Part shown: one piece after another, positions 7,928 to 15,436 of the stretch | Layout: each line of letters begins with the position of its first letter | Position numbering within the stretch: the stretch's first letter is position 1 | Assembly (NCBI RefSeq): GCF_039543385.1 | Contig: NZ_BAABJQ010000022.1 | Coordinates: forward strand, 86,005-150,004 | Direction: 5' to 3' | Origin: Rugosimonospora acidiphila | GTDB taxonomy: Bacteria > Actinomycetota > Actinomycetes > Mycobacteriales > Micromonosporaceae | DNA: 64,000 nucleotides | Position numbers and translations under genes: made by a program | The notes under the pieces: model-generated | Databases searched by the model: none | Told to the model about the DNA's origin: nothing | The model's input: the letters and a program-made list of their open reading frames with translations, nothing else

Positions 7928-8761
7928 TCAAGACTTCAGGAAGTCCAGCAGTTCGGTGTTGACGATGTCGGCGTGGGTCCAGATCATGCCGTGCGGGCCG
8001 TCCTCCACGGTCACCATCCGGCTGCCCTGCAGCATCTCGTGCAGCGCCGCCCCGGTCGCGCCGATCGGCATGATCCGGTCCGCGTCGCCGTGGATGATCA
8101 GCGCCGGCACGTCGATGTTCGGGATGTCCGCGCGGAAGTCGGTCAGCCACGCCGGTACGCAGTCGAGGGTCGCCTTGGGCGAGGCCTCGGCCGCGACGTT
8201 CCAGGCGTACCGCACGACCTCGTCGCTGACCCGGGACCCGCCCAGCGCGTCGGCGTTGTAGAAGTCGTTCATGAACATCGTCAGGTACGCCAGCCGGTCC
8301 CGGACGACGCTCATCATGATCTGATCGATCACCCCGTGGTCGATCCCGTTGGGGTTGTCGTCGGTCTTGAGTAGGAACGGCGTCACCGAGGACAGGAACA
8401 CCGCCTTGCGGACCCGGGCCGACCCGTACCGGCCGAGGTAGCGGGCCACCTCGCCGGTGCCCATGGAGAAGCCGACCAGGGTCGCGTCGCGCAGGTCGAG
8501 CGCCGACATCATCATGTCGAGGTCCCGGGCCAGGGTGTCGTACTCGTAGCCCCACATGGGTCGGCTGGAGCGGCCGAACCCGCGCCGGTCGTAGCTGATG
8601 ACCCGGTAGCCGGCGTCCATCAGCGCCTGCGACTGCTTCTCCCAGGAGGCCCCGCTCAGCGGCCAGCCGTGAATCAGCACGACGGGGGCGCCGGAGCCGT
8701 GGTCCTCGTAGTAGAGGTCGATGGGCGCAGAGTTCTCCTCACCGACGGTGATGTACGGCAC
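7928..8761 (-). CDS. Alpha/beta hydrolase of the cofactor-free haloperoxidase (chloroperoxidase) type
   Basis: 277 residues from a GTG with GGAGAGGAGA upstream; the frame extends further but without start signals. The triad is Ser99 in GFSMGTGE, Asp228 in HGDADRIMP and His257 in GPHGM, the same positions as in Streptomyces chloroperoxidases (Ser98, Asp228, His257 in the published enzymes). The oxyanion strand HGWPLSG is also present. These enzymes are esterases that make peracids from short acids and H2O2; the natural substrate is usually unknown. Convergent with the GH74 gene and divergent from the zinc ABC operon. Confidence 0.88.
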   Translation of the reverse strand: MPYITVGEENSAPIDLYYEDHGSGAPVVLIHGWPLSGASWEKQSQALMDAGYRVISYDRRGFGRSSRPMWGYEYDTLARDLDMMMSALDLRDATLVGFSMGTGEVARYLGRYGSARVRKAVFLSSVTPFLLKTDDNPNGIDHGVIDQIMMSVVRDRLAYLTMFMNDFYNADALGGSRVSDEVVRYAWNVAAEASPKATLDCVPAWLTDFRADIPNIDVPALIIHGDADRIMPIGATGAALHEMLQGSRMVTVEDGPHGMIWTHADIVNTELLDFLKS

Positions 8762-8916
8762 GGGCCGTCTCCTCTCCTCATGCTGCTGCCTCAACGGCCA
8801 GCCTGCGGCGCGACGGGGCGAGTTCGGCTCACCCCGGCCGGGTGAGTCCACACCGCACCGGTTCGCGCGACGTGCGACGACGACAGTGCCGGATCGGGGG
8901 TTGCCCGCGCGGGCGG

Positions 8917-8958
8917 TTGACAGGGGGAGTAGAACTGGGTATGAAAACGATTTGCATG
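8917..8958 (+). promoter_or_regulatory. Promoter of the zinc ABC operon with an overlapping Zur box
   Basis: TTGACA at 8917-8922, a 17-bp spacer and TATGAA at 8940-8945 make a good -35/-10 pair. The 19 bases at 8940-8958, TATGAAAACGATTTGCATG, are a near palindrome (12 of 16 arm positions paired) close to the actinobacterial Zur box TGAAAATNATTTTCA. The box covers the -10, as expected for repression by zinc-loaded Zur. The 5' leader would be about 90 nt. Confidence 0.85.
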
Positions 8959-9038
8959 TGGATTGCAGGAACGGCGGTTCGGTGGGACAGTGCCGGGCCA
9001 GTGCCGGCCCGGCCGGCGGATAGCAGAAAGTAACTGGA

Positions 9039-9965
9039 ATGTCCCTGGTGAATCTCCGGTCGCCCGTCCGGCCCGCTCCGTCCAAACCCTCACTGGCCGG
9101 CGCCGCGCGCCCCGCGTCCGCCCCCCGCCGCGCGAAAGACCCCCATGCCGCCGACGGCCCCCTGGTCGAGGTGGCCGACGCGTCGGTCGTGATGGGCGGC
9201 CGCACCGTGTGGTCCACGGTCAGCGCGTCGGTGGCCCCGGGGGAGTTCGTGGCCATCCTCGGCCCGAACGGCGTCGGGAAGTCCACCCTGCTCAAGGCGT
9301 GTCTGGGCCTGATCCCGCTGGCCAGCGGCCGGGTGCGGCTGCTGGGCCGGGCGCCGGGCGGGGCGAACGCCGAGGTGGGCTACCTGCCACAGCGGCGCAG
9401 CTTCGACGCGTCCCTGCGGGTACGCGGCCTCGACGTGGTGCGGCTAGGGCTCGACGGCGACCGGTGGGGACTCCCGCTGCCGGGCCGGCGCTCCCGGGAG
9501 GCCGCCGCGACCGTGGCCCGCCTGGTGGAGCTGGTGGGCGCCGGGGCGTACGCGCACCGCCCGGTCGGGCAGCTCTCCGGCGGCGAGCAGCAGCGACTGC
9601 TGATCGCCCAGGCGCTGGCCCGGGGCCCCCGCCTGCTGATGCTGGACGAGCCGCTGGACAGCCTCGACCTGCCCAACCAGGCGGCGGTGGCCGGGCTGAT
9701 CAGCCGGATCTGCCGCGACGAGGGCGTGGCGGTGATGATGGTGGCGCACGACGTGAACCCGATCCTCGGGTACCTCGACCGGGTGATCTACCTGGGCCAG
9801 GGCGGCGCGGTCAGCGGTACGCCCGACGAGGTGATCACCTCGGACACGCTGAGCCGGCTGTACGGCACGCCGATCGAGGTACTGACCGCCTCGGACGGGC
9901 GCCTCGTGGTGGTCGGGCAGCCGGAGGCGCCGGCCCAGCACACCGACCGCCACGGCGACCGGTGA
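9039..9965 (+). CDS. znuC: Zinc (metal) ABC transporter ATP-binding protein
   Basis: 308 residues. After a disordered head of about 40 residues come Walker A GPNGVGKST, Q-loop near YLPQRR, signature LSGGEQQR, Walker B LLMLDEP and the H-loop VAHDVN. This is the ATPase of the Mn/Zn/Fe (ZnuC/MntA) importer group. The stop and the next start share one base (TGATG at 9963-9967), so the first permease is coupled. The Zur box on the promoter supports zinc as substrate. No periplasmic-type binding protein (ZnuA) lies in the operon, so it must be supplied from elsewhere. Confidence 0.9.
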   Translation: MSLVNLRSPVRPAPSKPSLAGAARPASAPRRAKDPHAADGPLVEVADASVVMGGRTVWSTVSASVAPGEFVAILGPNGVGKSTLLKACLGLIPLASGRVRLLGRAPGGANAEVGYLPQRRSFDASLRVRGLDVVRLGLDGDRWGLPLPGRRSREAAATVARLVELVGAGAYAHRPVGQLSGGEQQRLLIAQALARGPRLLMLDEPLDSLDLPNQAAVAGLISRICRDEGVAVMMVAHDVNPILGYLDRVIYLGQGGAVSGTPDEVITSDTLSRLYGTPIEVLTASDGRLVVVGQPEAPAQHTDRHGDR

Positions 9966-10867
9966 TGGACGTCAGCTTTTCCTGGAATCTGATCGACGAC
10001 ATCCGGGAGATGTGGTCGCTGCCGTCCATGGTCAGCGCGTTCCGGGCCGGCACCATCGTCGCCGTGCTGGCCGGCCTGGTCGGCTGGTTCATGGTGCTGC
10101 GCAAGCAGAGCTTCGCCGGGCACACCCTCGCGGTGGTCGGTTTCCCGGGCGCGGCCGCGGCCGTCTGGCTGGGCCTTTCCGCGGGCTCCGGGTACCTGGC
10201 GTTCTGCCTGCTCGCCGCGCTGGTGATCGCCGCGCTGCCGACCCAGGGCCAGGCGGGCTACAGCGAGGAGTCGGCAGTGGTGGGCACCACCCAGGCGTTC
10301 GCGCTCGGCGCCGGGTCGCTGTTCATCGCGCTCTACAAGGGCTTCCTCAACGGCACCAACGCGCTGCTGTTCGGCACGTTCCTGGGCATCACCTCGGACC
10401 AGGTGCTGCTGCTGGCGATCATCGCGGCGGTGGTGCTGATCGTGCTCGCGGTGGCCGGGCGGCCCCTGCTCTTCGCGTCGATCGACCGCGACGTGGCGCG
10501 CGCCAACGGCGTACCGACCCGGCTGCTGGGCGTGGTGTTCCTCCTGCTGCTCGGTGCCACCGCCGCCGCGGTCAGCCAGATCACCGGCTCCCTGCTGGTC
10601 TTCGCGCTGCTGGTGCTGCCGCCCGCGACCGCGCAGCTGATCACCGCGCGACCGGCCCGGGGGCTGGTGCTGTCCGTGGTGCTGGCGCTGGTCAGCGTCT
10701 GGGTCGCGTTGTTCGTGTCGTACTACTCGCCGTACCCGGTCGGGTTCTGGCTCACCACCGTCGCGTTCGGCCTGTACCTGGTCACCGCGGCGGTGTCCGT
10801 GGCGCTGCGGCGGCTGGGGCGCCGGGCGGTACCGGCGGCCGTCGCCGTGAGTGAGGCGGCGGCGTGA
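9965..10867 (+). CDS. znuB: Zinc ABC transporter permease, first copy
   Basis: 300 residues, ATG overlapping the znuC stop by one base. About eight to nine membrane helices of the ZnuB/TroC (ABC-3) family, including the GAATAAVSQITGSLLVFALLV-like region typical of the group and a cytoplasmic loop GRPLLFASIDRDVARANGVP that docks to the ATPase. It ends in a 4-bp GTGA overlap with the second permease. Membrane protein carrying zinc across the cell membrane together with ZnuC. Confidence 0.88.
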   Translation: MDVSFSWNLIDDIREMWSLPSMVSAFRAGTIVAVLAGLVGWFMVLRKQSFAGHTLAVVGFPGAAAAVWLGLSAGSGYLAFCLLAALVIAALPTQGQAGYSEESAVVGTTQAFALGAGSLFIALYKGFLNGTNALLFGTFLGITSDQVLLLAIIAAVVLIVLAVAGRPLLFASIDRDVARANGVPTRLLGVVFLLLLGATAAAVSQITGSLLVFALLVLPPATAQLITARPARGLVLSVVLALVSVWVALFVSYYSPYPVGFWLTTVAFGLYLVTAAVSVALRRLGRRAVPAAVAVSEAAA

Positions 10868-11718
10868 GCGGCATGTTCGCGCAACCGTTCATCCAGCACG
10901 CCTACCTGGCCGGTACCGGCATCGGGCTGGCCGCCGGGCTGGTGGGGTACTTCCTGGTGCTGCGCGCCCAGGTGTTCACCGCGGACGCCCTGTCGCACGT
11001 GGCGTTCACGGGTGCCCTGGCCGCCCTCGCGGCCGGCCTGGACGCGCGGCTCGGGCTGTTCGTGGTGACCATAGCGGTGGCCGTCGGCATGGGTGCGCTG
11101 GGCCGGCGGGGGCGCCCGGACGACGTGGTCATCGGCGGCGTCTTCGCCTGGCTGCTCGGCCTGGGAGTGTTCTTCCTGACCCTGTACACCAGCACGCGTA
11201 GCGGCGGCGACGGGTCGGCGAGCGCCAGCGTCCTGTTCGGCTCGGTCTTCGGGCTCTCCGCCGGCCGCGCGCTGGTGACGGCGCTGATCGCCGTCGCGGT
11301 CAGCCTGATCGTGCTGGCGATCGCCCGGCCGCTGCTGTTCGCCAGCCTGGACGAGACGGTGGCGGCGGCCCGGGGAGTGCCGGTGCGGCTGCTCGGCCTG
11401 GGCTTCCTGGTGCTGGTCGGCGTGACGGCGGCGGAGGCCACCCAGGTGGTCGGCGCGCTGCTGATCCTGGGCCTGCTGGCCGCCCCGGCCGGGGCGGCGG
11501 CCCGGCTGACCACCCGGCCGCTGTGGGCGATGGGGCTGTCCGCCGGGATCGCGCTGGCGAGCGTCTGGCTGGGCCTGTGGGCCAGCTACGCGCTGTCGCC
11601 GGCGCCGCCCAGCTTCACCATCCTGGCGGTGGCGACGCTGGCCTACGCGGGCGCCGCGGCCTACGACCGGCTGCGCCGACGGCGCGGGCTGCCGGCGGTC
11701 GCCGAACCCGCGAGCTAG
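10864..11718 (+). CDS. znuB: Zinc ABC transporter permease, second copy
   Basis: 284 residues, GTG start within GTGA shared with the preceding stop. Same ABC-3 permease family: about nine hydrophobic helices and the docking loop ARPLLFASLDETVAAARGVP, clearly paralogous to the first permease. Two permeases and one ATPase suggest a heterodimeric channel, a layout known for several actinobacterial and cyanobacterial Mn/Zn systems. The stop TAG lies in the first of two 20-bp repeats (11701-11743). Confidence 0.88.
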   Translation: MSGMFAQPFIQHAYLAGTGIGLAAGLVGYFLVLRAQVFTADALSHVAFTGALAALAAGLDARLGLFVVTIAVAVGMGALGRRGRPDDVVIGGVFAWLLGLGVFFLTLYTSTRSGGDGSASASVLFGSVFGLSAGRALVTALIAVAVSLIVLAIARPLLFASLDETVAAARGVPVRLLGLGFLVLVGVTAAEATQVVGALLILGLLAAPAGAAARLTTRPLWAMGLSAGIALASVWLGLWASYALSPAPPSFTILAVATLAYAGAAAYDRLRRRRGLPAVAEPAS

Positions 11719-11743
11719 TCGCCGCCGAGCCCGCGAGCTAGTC
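11701..11743. repeat. Direct repeat (20 bp, period 23) that carries the stop codons of both converging genes
   Basis: gccgaacccgcgagctagtc at 11701-11720 and the same with one mismatch at 11724-11743. The ctag of the first copy gives the TAG of the zinc permease; the ctag of the second gives the TAG of the PAC2 gene on the other strand. Confidence 0.9.
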
Positions 11744-12841
11744 GACCGGTCCGGCCCCGCCCCGCTCGGGACCACCCTGGCCGGGCCTGCCCTGCTCGGG
11801 ACCGCGCTGCTCGGGACCGCTCGGTTCGGGGCCGCCCTGGCCGGGCTCGACCGGTCCGGGGCCGCTCGGGCCGGGACCGCTCAGCTCGGGGCCGCGCTGC
11901 TCAGGACCATCCTGCTCGGGCCCGCCCTGCTCCGAGCCGGGCTGGCCGGGGCCGCCCTGCTCGGCCAGGAACCGCTCCAGCTCGGCGCCCAGCTCCTCCG
12001 CGGTGGGCAGCGGGCCGACCGAGGCCAGCAGGTTGCTGCTCTCCCGGCCGCGCACGAACGCGTCGTACTGCTGCTCCAGCGCGCGGACCAGGGCGCCGGC
12101 CTCCTCCGACTGGGCGATCTGCTCATCGACGGCGGTGCGCACCCGGACCGCCTCCGCGCGCAGGTCGTCCGTGGGCAGCAGCAGGCCGGTCGACTTGGAG
12201 AGCGAGGTCAGCAGCAGTTCGGCGGCGGTGGGGTAGTCGGTCTGGGCGAGGTAGTGCGGCACGTGCACCGCGAAGCCGATCGCGTCCAAGCCGCGCTCAC
12301 CCAGCCGGTACTCCAGCAGGTGGCCGGCGCTCGCGGGCACCTGTACCCGCTGTAGCCAGGGCTCATGCCCGGAGATCAGGTCCTTGCGGGTGGCGTGCGC
12401 GGTCAGGCTCGCCGGCCGGGTGTGCGGCACCGCCATCGGGATCGCGTTGAGCCCCGCGGTGAGTCGCACCCCGAGCCGCGCCACGAGCGTGGTCAGCGCC
12501 GCGACGAACCGCTCCCACTGCAGGTCCGGCTCGGGCCCCTCGAGCAGGAGGAACGGGGTGCCCTGGCCGTCGCGCAGGAGGTGCAGCTCCAGGCGGGGCT
12601 GCTCGTAGTGCTCCCAGTGGTCCTCGACGAACTGCATCAGCGGCCGGCGGGAACGGTAGTCCAGCAGCTGGTCGACGTCGAACGTGGCCAGCGTGCTGGA
12701 CTCGAGCGTGGTGAGCAGGTGCTCTCGGGCGAGCCGGACCGCCGATCCGGCGTCGACGAACCCGGTCAGCGCCTGGATCAGGACCGGGCGTCCCAGATCG
12801 GGAACGTCGGTCAGCTGGTACAGCTGGTCCGGGTCGAGCAC
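11738..12841 (-). CDS. PAC2-family protein (proteasome assembly chaperone-like) with repeat tail
   Basis: 367 residues, GTG start with GGAGGG seven bases upstream. Residues 1 to about 290 match the actinobacterial PAC2 family: opening MLDPDQLYQLTDVPDLGRPV, then ALTGFVDAGSA and the central AIPMAVPHTRP. The last 70 residues are a Gly/Pro/Glu/Gln-rich run of GPEQ- and GPGP-type units, probably disordered. PAC2 proteins assist 20S proteasome assembly in eukaryotes and archaea. Most actinomycetes keep one with a proteasome, but the bacterial role is not settled. Nothing nearby is a proteasome gene. Confidence 0.85.
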   Translation of the reverse strand: MLDPDQLYQLTDVPDLGRPVLIQALTGFVDAGSAVRLAREHLLTTLESSTLATFDVDQLLDYRSRRPLMQFVEDHWEHYEQPRLELHLLRDGQGTPFLLLEGPEPDLQWERFVAALTTLVARLGVRLTAGLNAIPMAVPHTRPASLTAHATRKDLISGHEPWLQRVQVPASAGHLLEYRLGERGLDAIGFAVHVPHYLAQTDYPTAAELLLTSLSKSTGLLLPTDDLRAEAVRVRTAVDEQIAQSEEAGALVRALEQQYDAFVRGRESSNLLASVGPLPTAEELGAELERFLAEQGGPGQPGSEQGGPEQDGPEQRGPELSGPGPSGPGPVEPGQGGPEPSGPEQRGPEQGRPGQGGPERGGAGPVD

Positions 12842-12904
12842 GATGCGTCCCTCCGTCGTTCGTTGACGGCCGCAACGATACGCGACGTGCCGGGCCGGCT
12901 GCCG

Positions 12905-13519
12905 CTACGCCGCCTCGCCCATCGCCGACTCCACCCGCGCGCGCAGCCCGTCCACGGTCACCCCGGCCTCGGTCAGGACCCGCACGGCCAGGCCTTCGCC
13001 CCCGCGCAGCAGGCCCAGGAGCAGGTGCTCGGTGCCAATGTGCCGATCGCGCAGTCGCAGCGCCTCGCGCAGGGAAAGCTCGAGGGCCTTCTTCGCGTGG
13101 GGCGTCAGCGGGATGTGACGTGAATCGCTGGGGGCCGGGGCGACCGCCGCGTTCCCGCCGCGGCGCGGCCAGCGCCGCGGGCGGACCGGCGCGGGCTCCT
13201 CCAGCGCACCCGGCCCGAAGGTCTCTTCGATCTTCATGCGTACCGCGTCCAGATCGATCCCGATGGACTGCAGGGCGGCGGCGTCGCCCGCGCCGAGCGG
13301 GTCGAGCTCGCTGCCGGCCAGCCGGTCGATCTCGGCACGTACCCGGTCCGGCCCGATGCCGGCCTCCCGCAGCACCCGCACCGCGAGGTCGTCGTCCGGC
13401 CCCCGCAGCACGCCGAGCAGGAGGTGCTCGGTGCCGAGGTGCCGGTGCCCGAGCGCGCGGGCCTCCCGTTGCGCCCCGGTGACCACGTCGCGCGCAGACT
13501 CAGTGAACCGCTCGAACAT
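12905..13519 (-). CDS. Double Clp N-terminal domain protein
   Basis: 204 residues, ATG sharing one base with the stop of the HTH gene (TGATG), so co-translated. Two Clp-N repeats: the first contains LGHRHLGTEHLLLGVLRG (about residues 24-41), the second LRDRHIGTEHLLLGLLRG (about 154-171), joined by a Pro/Arg linker. There is no AAA+ ATPase part. Such free-standing ClpN proteins may act as adaptors or phosphoarginine-type sensors for ClpC/ClpP, which is inference. The HTH-ClpN gene pair recurs in actinobacteria as far as I recall. Confidence 0.88.
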   Translation of the reverse strand: MFERFTESARDVVTGAQREARALGHRHLGTEHLLLGVLRGPDDDLAVRVLREAGIGPDRVRAEIDRLAGSELDPLGAGDAAALQSIGIDLDAVRMKIEETFGPGALEEPAPVRPRRWPRRGGNAAVAPAPSDSRHIPLTPHAKKALELSLREALRLRDRHIGTEHLLLGLLRGGEGLAVRVLTEAGVTVDGLRARVESAMGEAA

Positions 13520-13755
13520 CACGCATCCTCCCCGCTGGGCACCGCCGGTCGGCCGGCGTGCTTCTTGTGTACGGCCTGCCTGCTCACCCCGAGAGCGTCG
13601 GCGATCTCCTGCCACGACCAGCCCTGGCGCCGGGCGTTGTCGACCTGGACGATCTCCAGGCGCTCCAGTAGCCGCCGCAGGGCGAGCACGGCTCGCAGTC
13701 CGATCCGGGGGTCGGTGCTGCCGGCCGCCGCGGCGAGTTCGGTCGCTTTGGTCAT
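13519..13755 (-). CDS. Small helix-turn-helix regulator paired with the ClpN protein
   Basis: 78 residues. The HTH is WSWQEIADALGVSRQAVHKK (about residues 46-65), preceded by a leucine-rich dimer helix. Upstream, a -35 TTGACA and a -10 TAGATT on the minus strand place the transcript start close to the ATG, so the mRNA may be leaderless. Two 16-bp palindromes overlap these promoter boxes and are the likely sites of autoregulation by this protein. First gene of a two-gene operon with the ClpN protein. Confidence 0.87.
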   Translation of the reverse strand: MTKATELAAAAGSTDPRIGLRAVLALRRLLERLEIVQVDNARRQGWSWQEIADALGVSRQAVHKKHAGRPAVPSGEDA

Positions 13756-13758
13756 GGT

Positions 13759-13802
13759 GTCAATCTAGGTTGACGAACGGCGCACTGTCAACCAGGGTTG
13801 AC
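13759..13802 (-). promoter_or_regulatory. Two GTCAA-type palindromic operators on the HTH-ClpN promoter
   Basis: GTCAATCTAGGTTGAC at 13759-13774 (one arm mismatch) and GTCAACCAGGGTTGAC at 13787-13802 (perfect arms). Centres are 28 bp apart, nearly three helical turns, so both lie on about the same face. On the minus strand they cover the -10 (TAGATT) and -35 (TTGACA). Confidence 0.85.
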
Positions 13803-13876
13803 GGATGCCGGGAAATGGCGCCGGGGAAATGCCGCCGAAGAAGGGTCAGTGTCGGGAATCGCCGGCGCGGAGGCCC

Positions 13877-13959
13877 TCAGCGCGGGGCACCCTCAGCCGG
13901 GGAATCGTCAGCGCTGGGAATCGTCAGCGCTGGGGATCGTCAGCGCGGGGGGATCGTCA
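13877..13959 (-). repeat. Six 15-17-bp units with a TGA, the last being the stop of the anti-sigma gene
   Basis: Units of the form tcagcgctgggaatcg. On the minus strand TGA recurs at 13957 (true stop), 13940, 13924, 13908, 13893 and 13877, which covers all three frames. The plus strand of the core unit has no stop. Confidence 0.85.
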
Positions 13960-14400
13960 GCTCAGCGGGAACTCGGCTATGGCGGTGAGGCCGCCCTCGC
14001 CGGTGCGCAGGTCCAGCCGGGACGCCACGCAGCGCACCAGCCAGAGGCCCCGGCCGCCGCTCGCGGTCGGCTCCGGCCGGACCCGGCCGGCCTGGGTCGG
14101 GTCGATCAGGCCGGGGCCGTCGTCACGGACCACGCAGCGCAGCACGCCGTCGTCGGCGGACAGCCACAGCCGCCCCCGCCCGCCGCCGTGGCGCACCGCG
14201 TTGCTGGCGAGTTCGTAGGCGGCCAGGACGAGGTGCTCGACCGTCTCCCGGGGCAGGCCCAGCGTGGCCCCGTGAGCGGCCACCGCGTTGCGCAGCGACA
14301 CCAGGCCGGCGCGGTCGAACGTCTGCTCCAGCAGCAGCCCCCTGGCGGTCTCCGGGGCGGAGTCGGCCGCGGTCGAGGCACGCTCGCGTTCAGTGCTCAC
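13957..14400 (-). CDS. RsbW-like anti-sigma factor / HATPase serine kinase
   Basis: 147 residues. GHKL ATPase motifs: N-box LAAYELASNAVRHG (about residues 62-75), G1 DDGPGL and G2 GGRGLWLVR. This is the short RsbW/SpoIIAB-type protein that binds a sigma factor or phosphorylates a STAS antagonist. The GTG start lies 11 bp inside the end of the MEDS-STAS gene, so the pair is coupled. That is the classic arrangement of antagonist then kinase in partner switching. The sigma factor target is not adjacent. Confidence 0.87.
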   Translation of the reverse strand: MSTERERASTAADSAPETARGLLLEQTFDRAGLVSLRNAVAAHGATLGLPRETVEHLVLAAYELASNAVRHGGGRGRLWLSADDGVLRCVVRDDGPGLIDPTQAGRVRPEPTASGGRGLWLVRCVASRLDLRTGEGGLTAIAEFPLS

Positions 14401-15259
14401 CGGGCGCCACCCGCAGACGCAGCTGTTCGACGTTTCCGGCGCCGACGTGGCCCAGCACCGTACGCACCAGGCCCCGGCACAGCACGGTCATGCCCCGCCC
14501 CGGCCCCAGCGTCGCGGCCGCCTGCACCAGCGCGCCGGCCGTGGCCGCGTCGATGAACCGCAACCGCGCGAGGTTGACGTGCACGTGCGCGTCGAGCCGG
14601 ACGGCCTCGGCCAGCGCTTCCCGGAAGTCGTCGAGGGCGGTGTAGTCCAGCTCGCCGGCCACCCGGATGCCGGCGGGGGAGTGTTGCCGGCAGATGCGCA
14701 ACACGGCGTCGTCGTGGTACACGGTGGCCGCGACCGCGCACGAGTGCGCCGCGGTCGTACTGGCCAGGGTCACGGCGTCGAACTGCTGGCGGTCGTACTG
14801 GCAGATAGCGGTCACCTGGGACGCGGCGAACAGCTTGCTCGCACCCTCTTCGAAGGTCACCAGATGTTCCACGCCGGCCACTGGCTGAGCCGCCCAGCCC
14901 ATGTCGGCGCTGATCCGCAGGCCGGTGAAGCCGTCCCGGCGGGCCCGGTCGATCTCGCCGGTCAGCTCGTCGAGGACCCGGCCCGGCAGGAACCCGCCGC
15001 CGGCCAGCCACACCCGGGTCGGCTGCAGGTTGAGCTGGCCCTTTGCCGCGTACGGCTGGGTGACGACCCCACGCTCGGCCAGCCGCCCGCTCAGCGCGGC
15101 CGGGGCGTACGAGTCGGTGTAGCACAGCACCCGGTGCCCGGCCGACAGGCCGTCCCGGACGAAGGCGGCCACGATGTCCAGCCGCTCGTCTTCGTCGGAG
15201 AAGGTCAAGCAGGCGTGGTCTCCGGGACCCAGCCGATCGACCGATGTCGCTGCGCCCAA
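14390..15259 (-). CDS. MEDS-STAS regulatory protein
   Basis: 289 residues, TTG start about eight bases after GGGAGGGAGA. Residues 1-180 form a MEDS domain (opening LGPGDHACLTFSDEDERLDIVAAFVRDG, later ICQYDRQQFD), named for the DcmR sensor of methylotrophs. Residues 185-289 are a STAS domain with NLARLRFIDAATAGALVQAA. The Ser usually phosphorylated in STAS antagonists (D-S-[ST]-G) is here DAATAG, so Thr may replace it or regulation may be non-standard. It probably senses a signal through MEDS and controls the coupled HATPase protein. Confidence 0.85.
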   Translation of the reverse strand: MGAATSVDRLGPGDHACLTFSDEDERLDIVAAFVRDGLSAGHRVLCYTDSYAPAALSGRLAERGVVTQPYAAKGQLNLQPTRVWLAGGGFLPGRVLDELTGEIDRARRDGFTGLRISADMGWAAQPVAGVEHLVTFEEGASKLFAASQVTAICQYDRQQFDAVTLASTTAAHSCAVAATVYHDDAVLRICRQHSPAGIRVAGELDYTALDDFREALAEAVRLDAHVHVNLARLRFIDAATAGALVQAAATLGPGRGMTVLCRGLVRTVLGHVGAGNVEQLRLRVAPGEH

Positions 15260-15436
15260 ACCCGGTCTCCCTCCCCCGACGCGGCGTGGATCAGGGCAAG
15301 GTTAGCCGCATCGGCTCGACCGCGCAGTGCGGCCGGGCAACCCCGGCCGCCAGCCCCACCACCAGCGGCGGCGCGCGACGATCCCAGCGCGTTCAGGCGG
15401 TCGGACAATTCCGGCCAAGCGCCCGGACGATCCCCG

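Noticed and set aside
7704..8555. Minus-strand frame overlapping the end of GH74 and the hydrolase
   Set aside because: Out of frame with the hydrolase motifs and rich in Arg/Gly; a shadow.
8762..9295. N-terminal extension of the haloperoxidase-like hydrolase
   Set aside because: It would run through the Zur-regulated promoter and znuC; the GTG at 8761 has a strong ribosome site and fits the family length.
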